A stretch of DNA of 64,000 nucleotides from CAYRYU01 sp964428355 (GCA_964428355.1 CAYRYU010000013.1:1-64000), one strand, 5' to 3'; positions 7,383 to 16,399 are shown, numbered from the stretch's first letter. Translations and numbers: made by a program. The notes: a model not told the origin generated them from the sequence alone.

Positions 7383-9305
7383 CTATTCTTCCAACCAGAT
7401 GCGGAGCACCTGGATTGCGTCGTCGGTCTTCAGCTTCACGAGGTTGCGGACTCTCTCTTCCAGCTTGGTCCTTTCGTCCGCCTCCTTCTGGAGCCGGTCG
7501 AGTTCCTGGATGCGCATCCGTTCCTCTTCCTGCCGGGCCCGGTCGCGCTCGTTGATGATCGCCGCGAGGCGGCTGATCCCGTCGTCGAGGGAACCGTCAG
7601 CCTTCCGCTTGAAGGCTTCCTTGTAGAGGAACTGCTCTTCCGGGGTCATCTCGTCGAAGTCCGGAGGGAGCCCTTCGTTGTCACGTGCAAATACATAAGC
7701 CTTGTACCGAAGCTCCTGAACCTTGCGGCGCTTTTCCTCCAGGTCCTTGATGTCGGGGAAGAAGTTGTTGATGTCTTGGAATCGGCGCTCCCACTCGGTT
7801 TGTTGCTGCTCTCGCAGCCGGTCCTTGCGCATCATCTCCGCCTTCCTCATGGCTTCGGCTTCCTTTTCGGCCTCCTCGATGAGTGCCTGCTCCTGAGCGA
7901 GGGCCCGGGCGCGCGAGATTCTTACGAAAATATACACCAATCCGAGGAAAACCGGAATGGACATGAGAAGCCCGACGATGATCATGAACATGGCCCGCTC
8001 CTGACGTGCGCGCTCCTCGAGGTCCCGACGGGCCATCTGGGAAAGATCGTTGTTGAAAGGCATGACCATGAGGGAAAGGACGTCCCCCCTCTTTTTGTCG
8101 AACCCAACCGTGTTCTGGGCGGTCTGCCGGATCTGGTCCTCGAGGTTCCCGCTGAGGAGGCTCGGATCCCCGTCGAGGATGACGGATACCGTGATCCGTT
8201 TGAGCGTTCCCTGGGCCTTGACGAACTTCTCTTTTGCGCGGGAAACTTCATAATTGTTGATTGCACCGCGACGTTCATACTCGTTCCAGGTCGTGTTTTC
8301 GGTTCCCGGGTATGCCGGGGCTCCGGGCGGGAGGTTGGAATTGACTCCAGGCTCTCCATCCTGGATGAGATCGCGGCCCTTGTATTTCTCCTCCTCGAGT
8401 TTGTTCGAAATGACGATTCCCTGGCTGCTTCCATCGATCGGAGGCATTACCAGATCGCTGACAGCCTCCTTCTGGTCGAAATCCATGTTCGCGTTGACCC
8501 GCACCACGGCTTTGCCAGGGCCGAAAACCTCTTCGAGCTGGCTCTGGAGTTTCCGTTCGAGCCGCTTTTCCTCCTCGACCTGATGCTTGCGATGGGCGGT
8601 CTTGATCTTGTCCAGCGTCATCTCCTCGTCTTCTTCGAGGAGGCGGCTCAGATCCTGGGCCTTGTCGTCGGTGATACGGATGTTCTCCGATTTCAGGCCC
8701 TCCACTGCCGACGAGACCCAGTCCCGGATGGCACGGACCTGTTCCTTGGTGATCGAAAAGCCGGATTTTATCTTCAGGAAGATGCTCGCTGAAGGCTCCT
8801 TCTGGTCTTCCTTGAAGATTTCCTTCTTGGGCTTCACTATGTAGACTTTGGCGTTCTCTATGCATTCCAGGCGAATCAACCCGCCCTCGAGCTCTTCCTG
8901 GAGCCCTCTCACAAAGTTCAGCTCGAACTCCTGCTGGGTCGTTCCCGAGAAGATCGAACGCTCGTCGATCAGCTTCTGCCATCCGGGTCGGGCCTGCGGA
9001 AGGGTTTTCTCCTGCGCAAGTTGGAGAAGGATGTAGCTCTTGTCCGAGACGGGAACCTGGATGTCGGTGCTGTCCTTGCCAAGCTTGTATTCGACGTTCA
9101 GCTCCTTGAGCTTGGCAACGACCTTCCCCGCGTCCTCGATCTTCAGCTGCTCCTCGAAGAGCGGAATGTAATCCTTCTGGGAACCCCACATGGTAGCCAT
9201 GAGGACGCCCGCAAACACCAGCAATGTGATCGCTGCCAGGGCGATCTGCTGATTCCTGGGAAGTTTGGCTATAGGTTCCCAAAGCTGTCGTAAAAACTCC
9301 GTCAT
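7383..9305 (-). CDS. fliF: Flagellar MS-ring protein FliF
   Basis: This 640-residue protein is the MS-ring subunit, the first structure assembled in the inner membrane. Transmembrane helices are near residues 22-44 (QQIALAAITLLVFAGVLMA) and 437-460 (MFMIIVGLLMSIPVFLG). Between them lie the ring-building motifs, including a YRF/PPG-type segment and the conserved region SRLAFARG-like RLECIENAKVYIV. The cytoplasmic tail after the second helix is unusually long, highly charged and coiled-coil in character (about 465-640), ending in KTDDAIQVLRIWLEE, the FliG-binding tip. It is about 100 bp downstream of fliE. Confidence 0.97.
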   Translation of the reverse strand: MTEFLRQLWEPIAKLPRNQQIALAAITLLVFAGVLMATMWGSQKDYIPLFEEQLKIEDAGKVVAKLKELNVEYKLGKDSTDIQVPVSDKSYILLQLAQEKTLPQARPGWQKLIDERSIFSGTTQQEFELNFVRGLQEELEGGLIRLECIENAKVYIVKPKKEIFKEDQKEPSASIFLKIKSGFSITKEQVRAIRDWVSSAVEGLKSENIRITDDKAQDLSRLLEEDEEMTLDKIKTAHRKHQVEEEKRLERKLQSQLEEVFGPGKAVVRVNANMDFDQKEAVSDLVMPPIDGSSQGIVISNKLEEEKYKGRDLIQDGEPGVNSNLPPGAPAYPGTENTTWNEYERRGAINNYEVSRAKEKFVKAQGTLKRITVSVILDGDPSLLSGNLEDQIRQTAQNTVGFDKKRGDVLSLMVMPFNNDLSQMARRDLEERARQERAMFMIIVGLLMSIPVFLGLVYIFVRISRARALAQEQALIEEAEKEAEAMRKAEMMRKDRLREQQQTEWERRFQDINNFFPDIKDLEEKRRKVQELRYKAYVFARDNEGLPPDFDEMTPEEQFLYKEAFKRKADGSLDDGISRLAAIINERDRARQEEERMRIQELDRLQKEADERTKLEERVRNLVKLKTDDAIQVLRIWLEE

Positions 9306-9406
9306 TGTCCCGACTCCCTACTCGATACTGTTTCCCTGTACCCACAGGGTCGCAAACCCTGAACGCGATTTTTGTCGTCGTTGCCGGGTTCACGCCGGAT
9401 CAATCA

Positions 9407-9706
9407 TCAGAACTGCATCCGCATGATCTCCTTGTATGCCTCCAGCGCCTTTCCCCTGACCTCCAGGGTAAGGTTCATGGCGGTCCTGGCCTTTTCTGCC
9501 GCGATCATGACGTCATGGAGGTTGTCGATCCTTCCGAGGACGGCATCCTGGGTCAGTTTCAACTGGGTCTTCTCGAGGCCGTCGACCTCGTCGATCGCCG
9601 TCCGAAGCCTGTCCGCGAACGAACCCCACTGTTCCTTGGCGTTCGCACGGTTGATGTTCGGGGCATTCTCCAGCTCGGCGAAAGGACTGCGATTGAGTAT
9701 TCTCAT
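9407..9706 (-). CDS. fliE: Flagellar hook-basal body complex protein FliE
   Basis: The 99-residue protein ends in the characteristic FliE sequence DVMIAAEKARTAMNLTLEVR followed by KALEAYKEIMRMQF. FliE is the rod-base adaptor that joins the MS ring to the rod and is exported by the flagellar type III system. It has no signal peptide, as expected. It is located between flgC (9 bp gap) and fliF, the usual order. Length matches the family. Confidence 0.97.
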   Translation of the reverse strand: MRILNRSPFAELENAPNINRANAKEQWGSFADRLRTAIDEVDGLEKTQLKLTQDAVLGRIDNLHDVMIAAEKARTAMNLTLEVRGKALEAYKEIMRMQF

Positions 9707-9715
9707 TTCAACTCA

Positions 9716-10159
9716 TCACCTCCTGCCCCCGATTCCAAGGGCGGAACTGAACATGTCCTTGGCCGAATTGATGCATGTCACGTTTGCTTCATAAGCCCTG
9801 GTCGCCGTGATCATGTCGACCATCTCATGGACGATATTGATGTTGGGCATCCGGACGTACCCGTCCTTGTCCGCATCAGGGTGGTTGGGGTCATACACCA
9901 TCTTGAAGGGGGCATGGTCCGACATGATCGTCGTAACCCTGACTCCCGTTCCGATCCGGTTGGGAAGCTTCTTGTCGAGGAATGGCCACTGGCCGAACGG
10001 CTTCCTCGCCTGGAAAACCACCAGTTGTCGTCGGAAGGGCCCACCATCCTCCGTTCGCGTGGTGTTCACGTTCGCGATGTTGTTGGAGATCACGTCCATC
10101 CGGAGCCGTTCCGCGGTCAATCCGGTTGCGGAGGTGTCAATAGCCCTGAACATTCCCAT
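9716..10159 (-). CDS. flgC: Flagellar basal-body rod protein FlgC
   Basis: The 147-residue protein has the N-terminal rod motif SATGLTAERLRMDVISNNIA followed by NVNTTRT, the ANVNTT signature shared by rod and hook proteins. Its C-terminal VDMITATRAYEANV helix is also shared by these proteins. FlgC is a proximal-rod subunit. Its ATG overlaps the flgB stop by one base, so the pair is translationally coupled. Length is normal (about 135-150). Confidence 0.98.
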   Translation of the reverse strand: MGMFRAIDTSATGLTAERLRMDVISNNIANVNTTRTEDGGPFRRQLVVFQARKPFGQWPFLDKKLPNRIGTGVRVTTIMSDHAPFKMVYDPNHPDADKDGYVRMPNINIVHEMVDMITATRAYEANVTCINSAKDMFSSALGIGGRR

Positions 10160-10581
10160 CAGACTTTTCCTCCTCTCGAAATCACGTCGTTCAGATCGGA
10201 GAACAATGCAGCAAGTCGAGCGGAATGAACCTGGTAGGTCATGGTGTTCTTCGCGAGGTCCGACATCTCGACATCGATGTCGATATTGTTCTTGTCGTTC
10301 CTCATAACGTGGGCGCGATCCGTGATGGTTCTGGGGCCCACATCCATGTAGCTCAGCTCCCCGATCGGGATGTGCCGGTCATCCGTCCGGCGCCCGACCA
10401 GGTCGACCTTGGAATCGAAAACCTTCGCCATCTGCTCCTCGAAAGTGATTATCTGGCGTTTGAAACGAGGGGTGTTGACGTTGGCAATGTTGTTCGAGAT
10501 GACTTTGTGGCGGAGGGTGGACGTGTCGAGGCCCTTTATCAAAAGGTTGAAGGTCGAGGTTCCGGTCAACTCCCGAAACAT
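10159..10581 (-). CDS. flgB: Flagellar basal-body rod protein FlgB
   Basis: The 140-residue proximal-rod protein carries STLRHKVISNNIANVNTPRF near the N-terminus and the C-terminal NIDIDVEMSDLAKNTMTYQV. The frame is open upstream to 10686, but the ATG at 10581 is preceded by GGAG at a spacing of about 9 and gives the family's normal N-terminus (MFRELTGTSTFNLL) and length, so I chose it. It is 120 bp downstream of hslU and starts the flagellar section of the operon. Confidence 0.97.
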   Translation of the reverse strand: MFRELTGTSTFNLLIKGLDTSTLRHKVISNNIANVNTPRFKRQIITFEEQMAKVFDSKVDLVGRRTDDRHIPIGELSYMDVGPRTITDRAHVMRNDKNNIDIDVEMSDLAKNTMTYQVHSARLAALFSDLNDVISRGGKV

Positions 10582-10676
10582 GTCGCTTCGCTCCAATTCC
10601 CCGTTTGAAAGGATTCGCCTGCCTTGCGAGGGAGCCCTATTTTTTGATTCCGCCAAAAATGGTCTCCTAGATATAA

Positions 10677-10684
10677 TTATCGGC
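10677..10684 (-). promoter_or_regulatory. Possible sigma-28 -10 element upstream of flgB
   Basis: Read on the minus strand, this is GCCGATAA, identical to the FliA (sigma-28) -10 consensus, about 95 bp before the flgB ATG and just after the hslU stop. No convincing TAAA -35 is present 14-16 bp upstream. Part of the motif also belongs to a small CGGC-TTTT-GCCG hairpin, so the match may be coincidental. Confidence 0.3.
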
Positions 10685-10701
10685 AAAAGCCGAAAGATTT
10701 C

Positions 10702-12102
10702 TCATAGGATGAATTTCGCCAGGTCCTGGTCTTTGGTGAGTGGGGCAAGAACAAGGTCGACCTTGCTCCCTTCGATCACATAGTCTCCCTTGAGTTTTTC
10801 CGGTGCCTCGTAGCTGACTTCATCGAGAAGACGTTCCATTATCGTGTGCAAACGCCGTGCCCCAATGTTTTCCTGCGTTGTGTTGACGTGGTAAGCGAAA
10901 AAGGCGATGCGATCGATCGCGCTGGGCTCCAATACCAAGTGCACGCCGTCCACTTCCAGAAGGGCCGAATACTGTTTGACCAATGCGTTTTGGGGTTCCG
11001 TGAGGATCTTTCGGAAATCATCAACGGAGAGCTTGTCCAATTCCACCCGGACCGGAAACCTTCCCTGAAGCTCCGGGACGAGATCCGAGGGCTTGCTCAC
11101 GTTGAAGGCTCCCGCGGCAATGAAGAGGATGTGATCAGTTTTGACCACCCCGTATTTCGACATCACGGTGGTTCCTTCAACAAGGGGGAGCAGGTCGCGC
11201 TGGACACCCTCCCTGGAAACATCCGGACCGGTCTTGCTCGTGTAGGTAGCGGCAATCTTGTCGATCTCGTCGAGGAAGATGATCCCGCTCTCTTCCACGA
11301 GTTTTACTCCCTCGCGCTGGGCTTCCTCCTGATCCATCAACCGCCCGATCTCTTCGTTGAAGAAAATCTCTCTCGCTTCCCCGACCTTGACCTTGCGTCG
11401 TTTCTGCTTTCCGGGAAACATGTTTCCAAGCATGTTCTGGAAACCCTGCATGTTGAAGCCCATCTCTTCGACGCCGCTCTGGGAGATCACCTCGACCATT
11501 GGGGTGACCGATTCCGTGAACTCGATCTCGACGACCTTGTCGTCAAGCGCCCCCGATTTGAGCTTTTCCGAGATCTTTTCCCGAGTCGAGGCCATGGTGA
11601 CAGTTTCTCCCTCTGTCTTTTCCTCTCCTGGCTCGAAACCGCTCAGGGGATGTCTGGGGGAAGAAGGAAGGAGGGTGTCCAGGAGGCGTTCATGGGTCCG
11701 TTCCCGGGCTTTGGGGGCCAGAGACTCCATTTTTTTGGAACGGACCATGCGGATACCGACTTCGACCAGGTCACGAACCATCGAATCCACGTCCCGCCCC
11801 ACGTAACCGACCTCGGTGAACTTCGTTGCTTCGACCTTCAGGAAAGGGACTGAGGCAATCTGGGCAAGCCGTCGGGCGATTTCAGTTTTTCCGACCCCGG
11901 TGGGGCCGATCATGAGAATGTTCTTGGGGCGGATGTCTTCCCTGAGCATTCCCTTGACCTGCCTTCGGCGGTAACGGTTCCGGAGGGCAACCGCAACAGC
12001 CCTCTTGGCGGCATTCTGGCCGACGATGAACTTGTCCAGTTCCGCCACGGTTTCCTGGGGGGTCATTTCACCACGGGGCAGCAAAATCGGATCGTTAGTC
12101 AT
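10702..12102 (-). CDS. hslU: ATP-dependent protease ATPase subunit HslU
   Basis: This 466-residue AAA+ unfoldase (ClpY) pairs with the HslV peptidase encoded immediately upstream. It has the N-terminal VAELDKFIVGQNAAKRAVAV, Walker A MIGPTGVGKTEIAR, an HslU I-domain (about 120-260), Walker B GIIFLDEIDKIA and the sensor-2 region IGARRLHTIMERLL. It ends in LAKFIL, the short hydrophobic tail that docks into HslV. The frame is open further upstream through hslV, but ATG 12102 gives the standard N-terminus and lies 4 bp after the hslV stop. Length is normal for HslU. Confidence 0.98.
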   Translation of the reverse strand: MTNDPILLPRGEMTPQETVAELDKFIVGQNAAKRAVAVALRNRYRRRQVKGMLREDIRPKNILMIGPTGVGKTEIARRLAQIASVPFLKVEATKFTEVGYVGRDVDSMVRDLVEVGIRMVRSKKMESLAPKARERTHERLLDTLLPSSPRHPLSGFEPGEEKTEGETVTMASTREKISEKLKSGALDDKVVEIEFTESVTPMVEVISQSGVEEMGFNMQGFQNMLGNMFPGKQKRRKVKVGEAREIFFNEEIGRLMDQEEAQREGVKLVEESGIIFLDEIDKIAATYTSKTGPDVSREGVQRDLLPLVEGTTVMSKYGVVKTDHILFIAAGAFNVSKPSDLVPELQGRFPVRVELDKLSVDDFRKILTEPQNALVKQYSALLEVDGVHLVLEPSAIDRIAFFAYHVNTTQENIGARRLHTIMERLLDEVSYEAPEKLKGDYVIEGSKVDLVLAPLTKDQDLAKFIL

Positions 12103-12106
12103 CGGT

Positions 12107-12637
12107 TCAAAGATTCTCCACCGTAATCTGGGAATTCGTATAGATGCATTGTTCGGCGGCGATTCCCAGTGCGGCTTTGACGATTTCCTCGGCTCCGAGG
12201 TTCGAGTGCCGGAAGAGCGCTCGGGCTGCCGCGAGCGCAACGGGGGCTCCCGAACCGATTGCCGCGATCGGTTCGTCAGGCTCGATGACATCCCCTTGAC
12301 CCGAGAGAACAAGCACGGATTCCTGGTTCGCGACGATGAGCATCGCCTCCAGGCGCCTCAGAGCACGGTCCATTCGCCAATCCTTGGATAGGTCCACCGC
12401 CGCTTTCCTCAGGTTCCCCGAGGCGCTTTCCAGTTTGGTCTCGAATCGTTCGAAGAGGGTGAGAGCATCCGCCGTGTGACCGGCGAAACCACCGACCACC
12501 CGGTTGTTGAAGAGCCTTCTGATCTTCTTCGCGCCCGATTTGATGATCTGGTCACCCAGGGTGATCTGGCCGTCCCCTCCAAGAGAAAGGCGGCCCTCCC
12601 GGATGACGGCAAGGACGGTAGTTCCGCGGAAACTCAT
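12107..12637 (-). CDS. hslV: ATP-dependent protease catalytic subunit HslV
   Basis: This 176-residue N-terminal-nucleophile threonine peptidase (ClpQ) begins MSFRGTTVLAVIREG. Processing would expose the Thr of TTVLAV as the catalytic residue. The GDGQITLGD and RRLFNNRVVGGFAGHTADA segments are typical of HslV. Three residues lie before the first Thr instead of the usual single Met, so processing to an active N-terminus needs removal of MSFRG. The start overlaps the xerC stop by 4 bp (ATGA). Length matches the family. Confidence 0.97.
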   Translation of the reverse strand: MSFRGTTVLAVIREGRLSLGGDGQITLGDQIIKSGAKKIRRLFNNRVVGGFAGHTADALTLFERFETKLESASGNLRKAAVDLSKDWRMDRALRRLEAMLIVANQESVLVLSGQGDVIEPDEPIAAIGSGAPVALAAARALFRHSNLGAEEIVKAALGIAAEQCIYTNSQITVENL

Positions 12638-13596
12638 CCTTCTTTTCCTCCCGAACGTGGATGGGATTTGATATAGATCTTCCGGAGTTTTTCCCGGCTG
12701 AGATGGGTGTAGATCTGGGTTGTGGAAAGACTTGCGTGGCCAAGCATCTCCTGGACCGCGCGAAGGTCCGCTCCCCCGTCGAGAAGATGCGTCGCGAATG
12801 AATGCCGGATTGCATGCGGATGGACCCTCTTCATCAGACCCAACTTCAGGGTATACTTTCGGAGAAGCCGGGCGACGCTTCTGGTTGAAAGCGGGGTTCC
12901 CAGGTGGTTGAGGAAAACGCGGCGCGGATGGGGTTCGGGTTCCCGCCGGGGGGCCCTGACGTCGAAATACTCCCTGAGGGCTTTGCATGATGACTCGGTG
13001 AGTGGGACGAGTCTTTCCTTCGATCCCTTGCCAAGCACCCTGACCACTTTTCCATCAAGGTCAAGCGAATCGATCGTCAAGCCCGTCAATTCTGAAACCC
13101 GAAGGCCGCTTCCATATAGGACTTCCAGGAGCGCCCGGTCTCTGATTCCAAGATCCCGGGAATCGGGGGCGGTAACGAGTGCATTCACTTCCGATTCGTC
13201 CAGAACCTGGGGAAGTCGCCTTCCAACCCTTGGGGACTCAACGCCCAGCAGAGGGTTCCTGGATAGGGTTTTCCGCTTGAAAAGAAAGCGGAAAAAGCCC
13301 CGAAGGGCGGCCTGTGCACGGCGTATGCTCTGGGAGGATAGGTTCCTTGCCCTTTCCCAGGCCCAGAAAAGGCGAAAATCGGCTGCGGTTAGGGCTTCCA
13401 GGCTTGATGGGATGAAAGAAGGAAACCTGCTTTTCATCCAGGTTCCGAAAGCGGATAGGTCAGTTTCATAGGCGCGCACCGTGTGCTCAGAAAGGCCCCT
13501 TTCCTTGGTGCAATAAGCCAGGAAACCTTCAATCAAGCCTTTCAAGTGTATATCCTCGCAGAAATCTGGGGGTTTTGTGATTCCAAAGAATAGCAT
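12634..13596 (-). CDS. xerC: Tyrosine recombinase XerC
   Basis: This tyrosine recombinase resolves chromosome dimers at dif. With the ATG at 13596 it has 320 residues. The N-terminal SAM-like DNA-binding domain includes FLAYCTKERGLSEHTVRAYE, and the catalytic residues are intact: Arg166 in GSGLRVSEL, Lys in GKGSKERLVPL, His261/Arg264 in HAIRHSFATH, His287 in GHASLSTTQ and Tyr296 in IYTH. I chose 13596 because AGAAGG lies 8 bp upstream. ATGs at 13602 and 13626 and a TTG at 13545 (GAGGA 7 bp upstream) are alternatives. It overlaps hslV by 4 bp and heads the same operon as the flagellar genes, as codV does in Bacillus. Confidence 0.95.
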   Translation of the reverse strand: MLFFGITKPPDFCEDIHLKGLIEGFLAYCTKERGLSEHTVRAYETDLSAFGTWMKSRFPSFIPSSLEALTAADFRLFWAWERARNLSSQSIRRAQAALRGFFRFLFKRKTLSRNPLLGVESPRVGRRLPQVLDESEVNALVTAPDSRDLGIRDRALLEVLYGSGLRVSELTGLTIDSLDLDGKVVRVLGKGSKERLVPLTESSCKALREYFDVRAPRREPEPHPRRVFLNHLGTPLSTRSVARLLRKYTLKLGLMKRVHPHAIRHSFATHLLDGGADLRAVQEMLGHASLSTTQIYTHLSREKLRKIYIKSHPRSGGKEG

Positions 13597-14085
13597 AACC
13601 ATGACCTTCTCACAAGTGGGGTGCATAAAAAAAGTGATCGGTCAGTTATGAAGACATGTGCATTCCCCCAAAATACTGTGGGGAGCTCCAATTTCCGGGA
13701 AAGCTCGAAGATTCACAAACCCTCTTTTCGAGGAGACTCTTTCGGATCGCGGGGTGGAAGGGAAAAAGTGGGAGATCTGAAACTTTTCAAATCATGATCC
13801 ACGGTTGACTGAACTGACGGTTCTGAAGCTCTTGTTCCCGGGCCGAACCGCCTCCCGTTGGCTAGTTAACTGTCATCTATCTTCCTTGGAAGTTTCCTAC
13901 GACGCAACCCGTGGATGATCCCGGTTTTTGGGATGGAGGGACATCTTGACTATTACCTTCGAGCTCTCTATACTTGATAGGTTTCATGGGGGTTTCGGTC
14001 CCCGTTCCGATAGGGGTGCTGAAATTCTGCTTTGGGTTAAGTGACGGCATTCCTTGCGGACTTCCGATACCCCAAAAGGAGCCAA
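13597..14085. other. Divergent intergenic region between xerC and the GNAT gene
   Basis: About 490 bp lie between the leftward xerC operon and the rightward acyl-transfer cassette. It contains a near-consensus plus-strand promoter at 13946-13974 and an AAAGGAG ribosome-binding site at 14077-14082. I find no convincing open frame, tRNA or structured RNA, and no clear minus-strand -35/-10 pair for xerC. Confidence 0.5.
13946..13974 (+). promoter_or_regulatory. Sigma-70-type promoter for the GNAT/LuxE/LuxC cassette
   Basis: TTGACT at 13946-13951 and TATACT at 13969-13974 are separated by exactly 17 bp. Each hexamer departs from consensus at one position only. Transcription would begin near 13981, giving a leader of about 105 bases before the ATG at 14086. 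Confidence 0.75.
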
Positions 14086-15276
14086 ATGCAACGAATAGTC
14101 CTGCCGGATGGTAGGGATATCCACTTCCAGACTGCGACTCCGAATGACGTCCAGCCGATCCTCCAGTTGTATGAGAAAGTTTACAAGGGTCATTACACCC
14201 TCGAGGACGTTACGGTTGAGGAGGAAGTCCGGAAAAGGGTCGACAACCCCAACTATTTCTGGCCTCTGGCCCATGTCGAGGGAAATGTGGTGGGCTCGGT
14301 CCTGTTTGCCGTGGATCCCGTTAACAAGCTTGGAAAAGCCTATGCGGGTGCGGTTCTGAACGAATTCAGGGGCCAGGAGGTCATGCATACGATGCTTCTC
14401 CAGGGCCTCGAGCGGCTGACCCGCCGGACCAGGACCTGTGACGTGATCTATGGAACAACCCGGACGGTCAGCAAGGCACCCCAGAAGATGGTCGAGCACC
14501 TGGGGTTCCATCCTCTCGGGATATTTCCCAACGTTCGGAAGGTCGAGTCGTTCGAGACCCATGGACTGGAAGTGTATCTTACCGAACACGGCCAGAAAAT
14601 CCGCCGACCGAGGCCGCGCCTGATTCCCGAGGTTCGCGAATTCTACCGGATCGTCAGGGAGAACCTGGGTTTCGAAGAATCGGAGGAGGTGGGTCTCCCA
14701 CTTGCCGATCCAAGGAAGATGGGGGATTCCGTTACCTTTTCCGTGGAAAAAGATGTAAGGGCGGTCAACAGGAAATTCGACGAGTACCAGGACAAGGACC
14801 TCATGGACAAGGTCTTTTTTCCCTTCACGGAGCCCAACCTCCTTTTCCGGTCGGAGGATGGAAAGGCCGAGATCTTCGTGAACTTCAACGATCTCGACGG
14901 GAACGGGATGATCATCGGATACCGTATTTCCCATCCCGACCTGAGGCGGATTCTCATGTGGTTTTGCGAATCCGCTGCGGCTTTCGGGATGCGATACATC
15001 GAGCTTCTGGTCAGCGCTTTCAAACCCGAATTCCAGAGGGTGGCATGTGACGCGAGGTTCCTGCCTTGCGCGTATTTCCCATCGATGAGGATGTGCGACG
15101 ACGGATTACGGGAGGATTACATCGTTTTTTCCCGCTCCTTCGAAGCACTGGATTTCATGGATCTTCACTTGATGGGCGTAAACAGGCGATTCCTGGACGC
15201 GTTCATGAAATGCTGGTACGAACTGCTTGTCAGGTGCCAGCCCGATTTCGATGATGGAGGTTGGCGAATTGGCTGA
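14086..15276 (+). CDS. GNAT-type acyltransferase, 396 residues
   Basis: The N-terminal half resembles a GNAT fold: a beta strand with ATPNDVQPILQLYEKVYKG, then LAHVEGNVVGSVLFAVDP, then GAVLNEFRGQEVMHTMLLQG, a variant of the acyl-CoA pyrophosphate-binding turn (R-x-x-E-V-M). It is followed by MVEHLGFHPLGIFPNV, the usual late GNAT beta-strand region. The second half (about 200-396) may be a second divergent GNAT-like domain, with RRILMWFCESAAAFGMRYIEL. The substrate is unknown. I chose ATG 14086 because AGGAG lies 5 bp upstream. It overlaps the LuxE-like gene and is the first gene of the cassette, so it may acylate or be fed by the LuxE/LuxC products. Confidence 0.7.
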   Translation: MQRIVLPDGRDIHFQTATPNDVQPILQLYEKVYKGHYTLEDVTVEEEVRKRVDNPNYFWPLAHVEGNVVGSVLFAVDPVNKLGKAYAGAVLNEFRGQEVMHTMLLQGLERLTRRTRTCDVIYGTTRTVSKAPQKMVEHLGFHPLGIFPNVRKVESFETHGLEVYLTEHGQKIRRPRPRLIPEVREFYRIVRENLGFEESEEVGLPLADPRKMGDSVTFSVEKDVRAVNRKFDEYQDKDLMDKVFFPFTEPNLLFRSEDGKAEIFVNFNDLDGNGMIIGYRISHPDLRRILMWFCESAAAFGMRYIELLVSAFKPEFQRVACDARFLPCAYFPSMRMCDDGLREDYIVFSRSFEALDFMDLHLMGVNRRFLDAFMKCWYELLVRCQPDFDDGGWRIG

Positions 15277-16399
15277 GGGCAGACCTTTCGTTGCCAACGG
15301 GGAACTCTACGATATCAGGGAAGCTTTTTCCCATTGCGCTCAGACCGATGCCCTCTTCGACCGGGCGATGAACGAGGCCCTTTCCTGGCACAGAAAGAGG
15401 TGCCCCGACTTCGCTGCATTCCTTTCCCGGAAAGGTTTCGAAAATTCCTCCTCGCACGTCCGGCCCGAGGAAATACCGCCGATTTTCGTGACGATATTCA
15501 AGGAGAACCGGCTCGTTTCGATCCCCGATGAAAAGGTCAAGATCGAACTGACCTCCTCTGGAACAACTGGCCAGAAGAGCGCCATCGTCCTCGACTATCG
15601 GTCCCACAAACGGATCCTGAAGATCGTCTTCAACATCTTCGACTCCCTCGGCCTTACCAACGATCGGGAAAAGGTCAACTACATCGCCTTCGCTTACGAT
15701 CCCAAGATCGCGAAGGACAACGGTTCTGCCTTCAGTGACAAGCTTTTGACCGGGATGACGAAGAAAGGCATGGTCTATTATTCGATAAAATGGAACAAGG
15801 CATCCGCCTCCTTCGAGTTCGACCTCGATGCCTGTATCAAACGCCTGATCAGCTTCTCCCGGCGTCCCGAGCCGATCAGGCTCCTCGGCTTTCCCGCCTA
15901 CCTCTGGCAGGTTTGCAAGGGCCTGGAAGCCAGGGGAATCAACCTGTGTCTTGGTTCCCGGGCCTCGATCGTCACCGGGGGAGGCTGGAAGATCCATAAA
16001 GACCAGGAAGTGAAAAAGGAGGTCTACAAGGCCGAGGTCGCGCGGATCCTTGGGATGCCCCAGGAAAACATCCGCGATCTTTTCGGGATGGTCGAACATG
16101 GGGTCCCTTATGTAGACTGCGAGGTAGGGCGGATGCATGTTCCCATCTACTCCCGGGTCCGGATTCTCGACCCCGAGACACTTTCCCCCTTGCCTCACGG
16201 AACCCCCGGGTTGATGCAATTGATGACCCCCTATCTTTCAAGCTATCCCTCGATTTCGATTTTGACGACCGACCTGGCCGTGCTCGAGCCTGATTGCCCC
16301 TGCGGCAGGGCCGGTCTGACGGTGAAAATCCTGGGACGGGCCGGACTGACGAAACACAAGGGATGTGCGATCACGGCCCTGGAGCTCTTGAAATCGTAG
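15251..16399 (+). CDS. LuxE-like acyl-protein synthetase
   Basis: This 382-residue adenylate-forming enzyme belongs to the LuxE family, which activates a fatty acid as acyl-AMP and transfers it to its own cysteine. Visible features are the AMP-binding loop ELTSSGTTGQKSAI (about 99-112) and RILGMPQENIRDLFGMVEHG. Near the C-terminus it has LTTDLAVLEPDCPCGRAGLT and KGCAITALELL, the latter containing the candidate acyl-accepting Cys. It overlaps the GNAT gene by about 26 bp. TTG 15269, 8 bp after GGAGG, is an equally good start and would shorten the overlap. In lux operons LuxE hands acyl groups to LuxC; a LuxC-like protein is encoded next. Confidence 0.85.
   Translation: MMEVGELAEGRPFVANGELYDIREAFSHCAQTDALFDRAMNEALSWHRKRCPDFAAFLSRKGFENSSSHVRPEEIPPIFVTIFKENRLVSIPDEKVKIELTSSGTTGQKSAIVLDYRSHKRILKIVFNIFDSLGLTNDREKVNYIAFAYDPKIAKDNGSAFSDKLLTGMTKKGMVYYSIKWNKASASFEFDLDACIKRLISFSRRPEPIRLLGFPAYLWQVCKGLEARGINLCLGSRASIVTGGGWKIHKDQEVKKEVYKAEVARILGMPQENIRDLFGMVEHGVPYVDCEVGRMHVPIYSRVRILDPETLSPLPHGTPGLMQLMTPYLSSYPSISILTTDLAVLEPDCPCGRAGLTVKILGRAGLTKHKGCAITALELLKS

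Noticed and set aside
6249..8792. 847-codon plus-strand open frame
   Set aside because: Entirely antisense to fliG and fliF, whose protein motifs are unmistakable. Long antisense frames are expected at this GC content.
10846..11853. 335-codon plus-strand open frame
   Set aside because: Antisense to hslU, with His/Asp/Leu-rich composition typical of a reverse-complement shadow.
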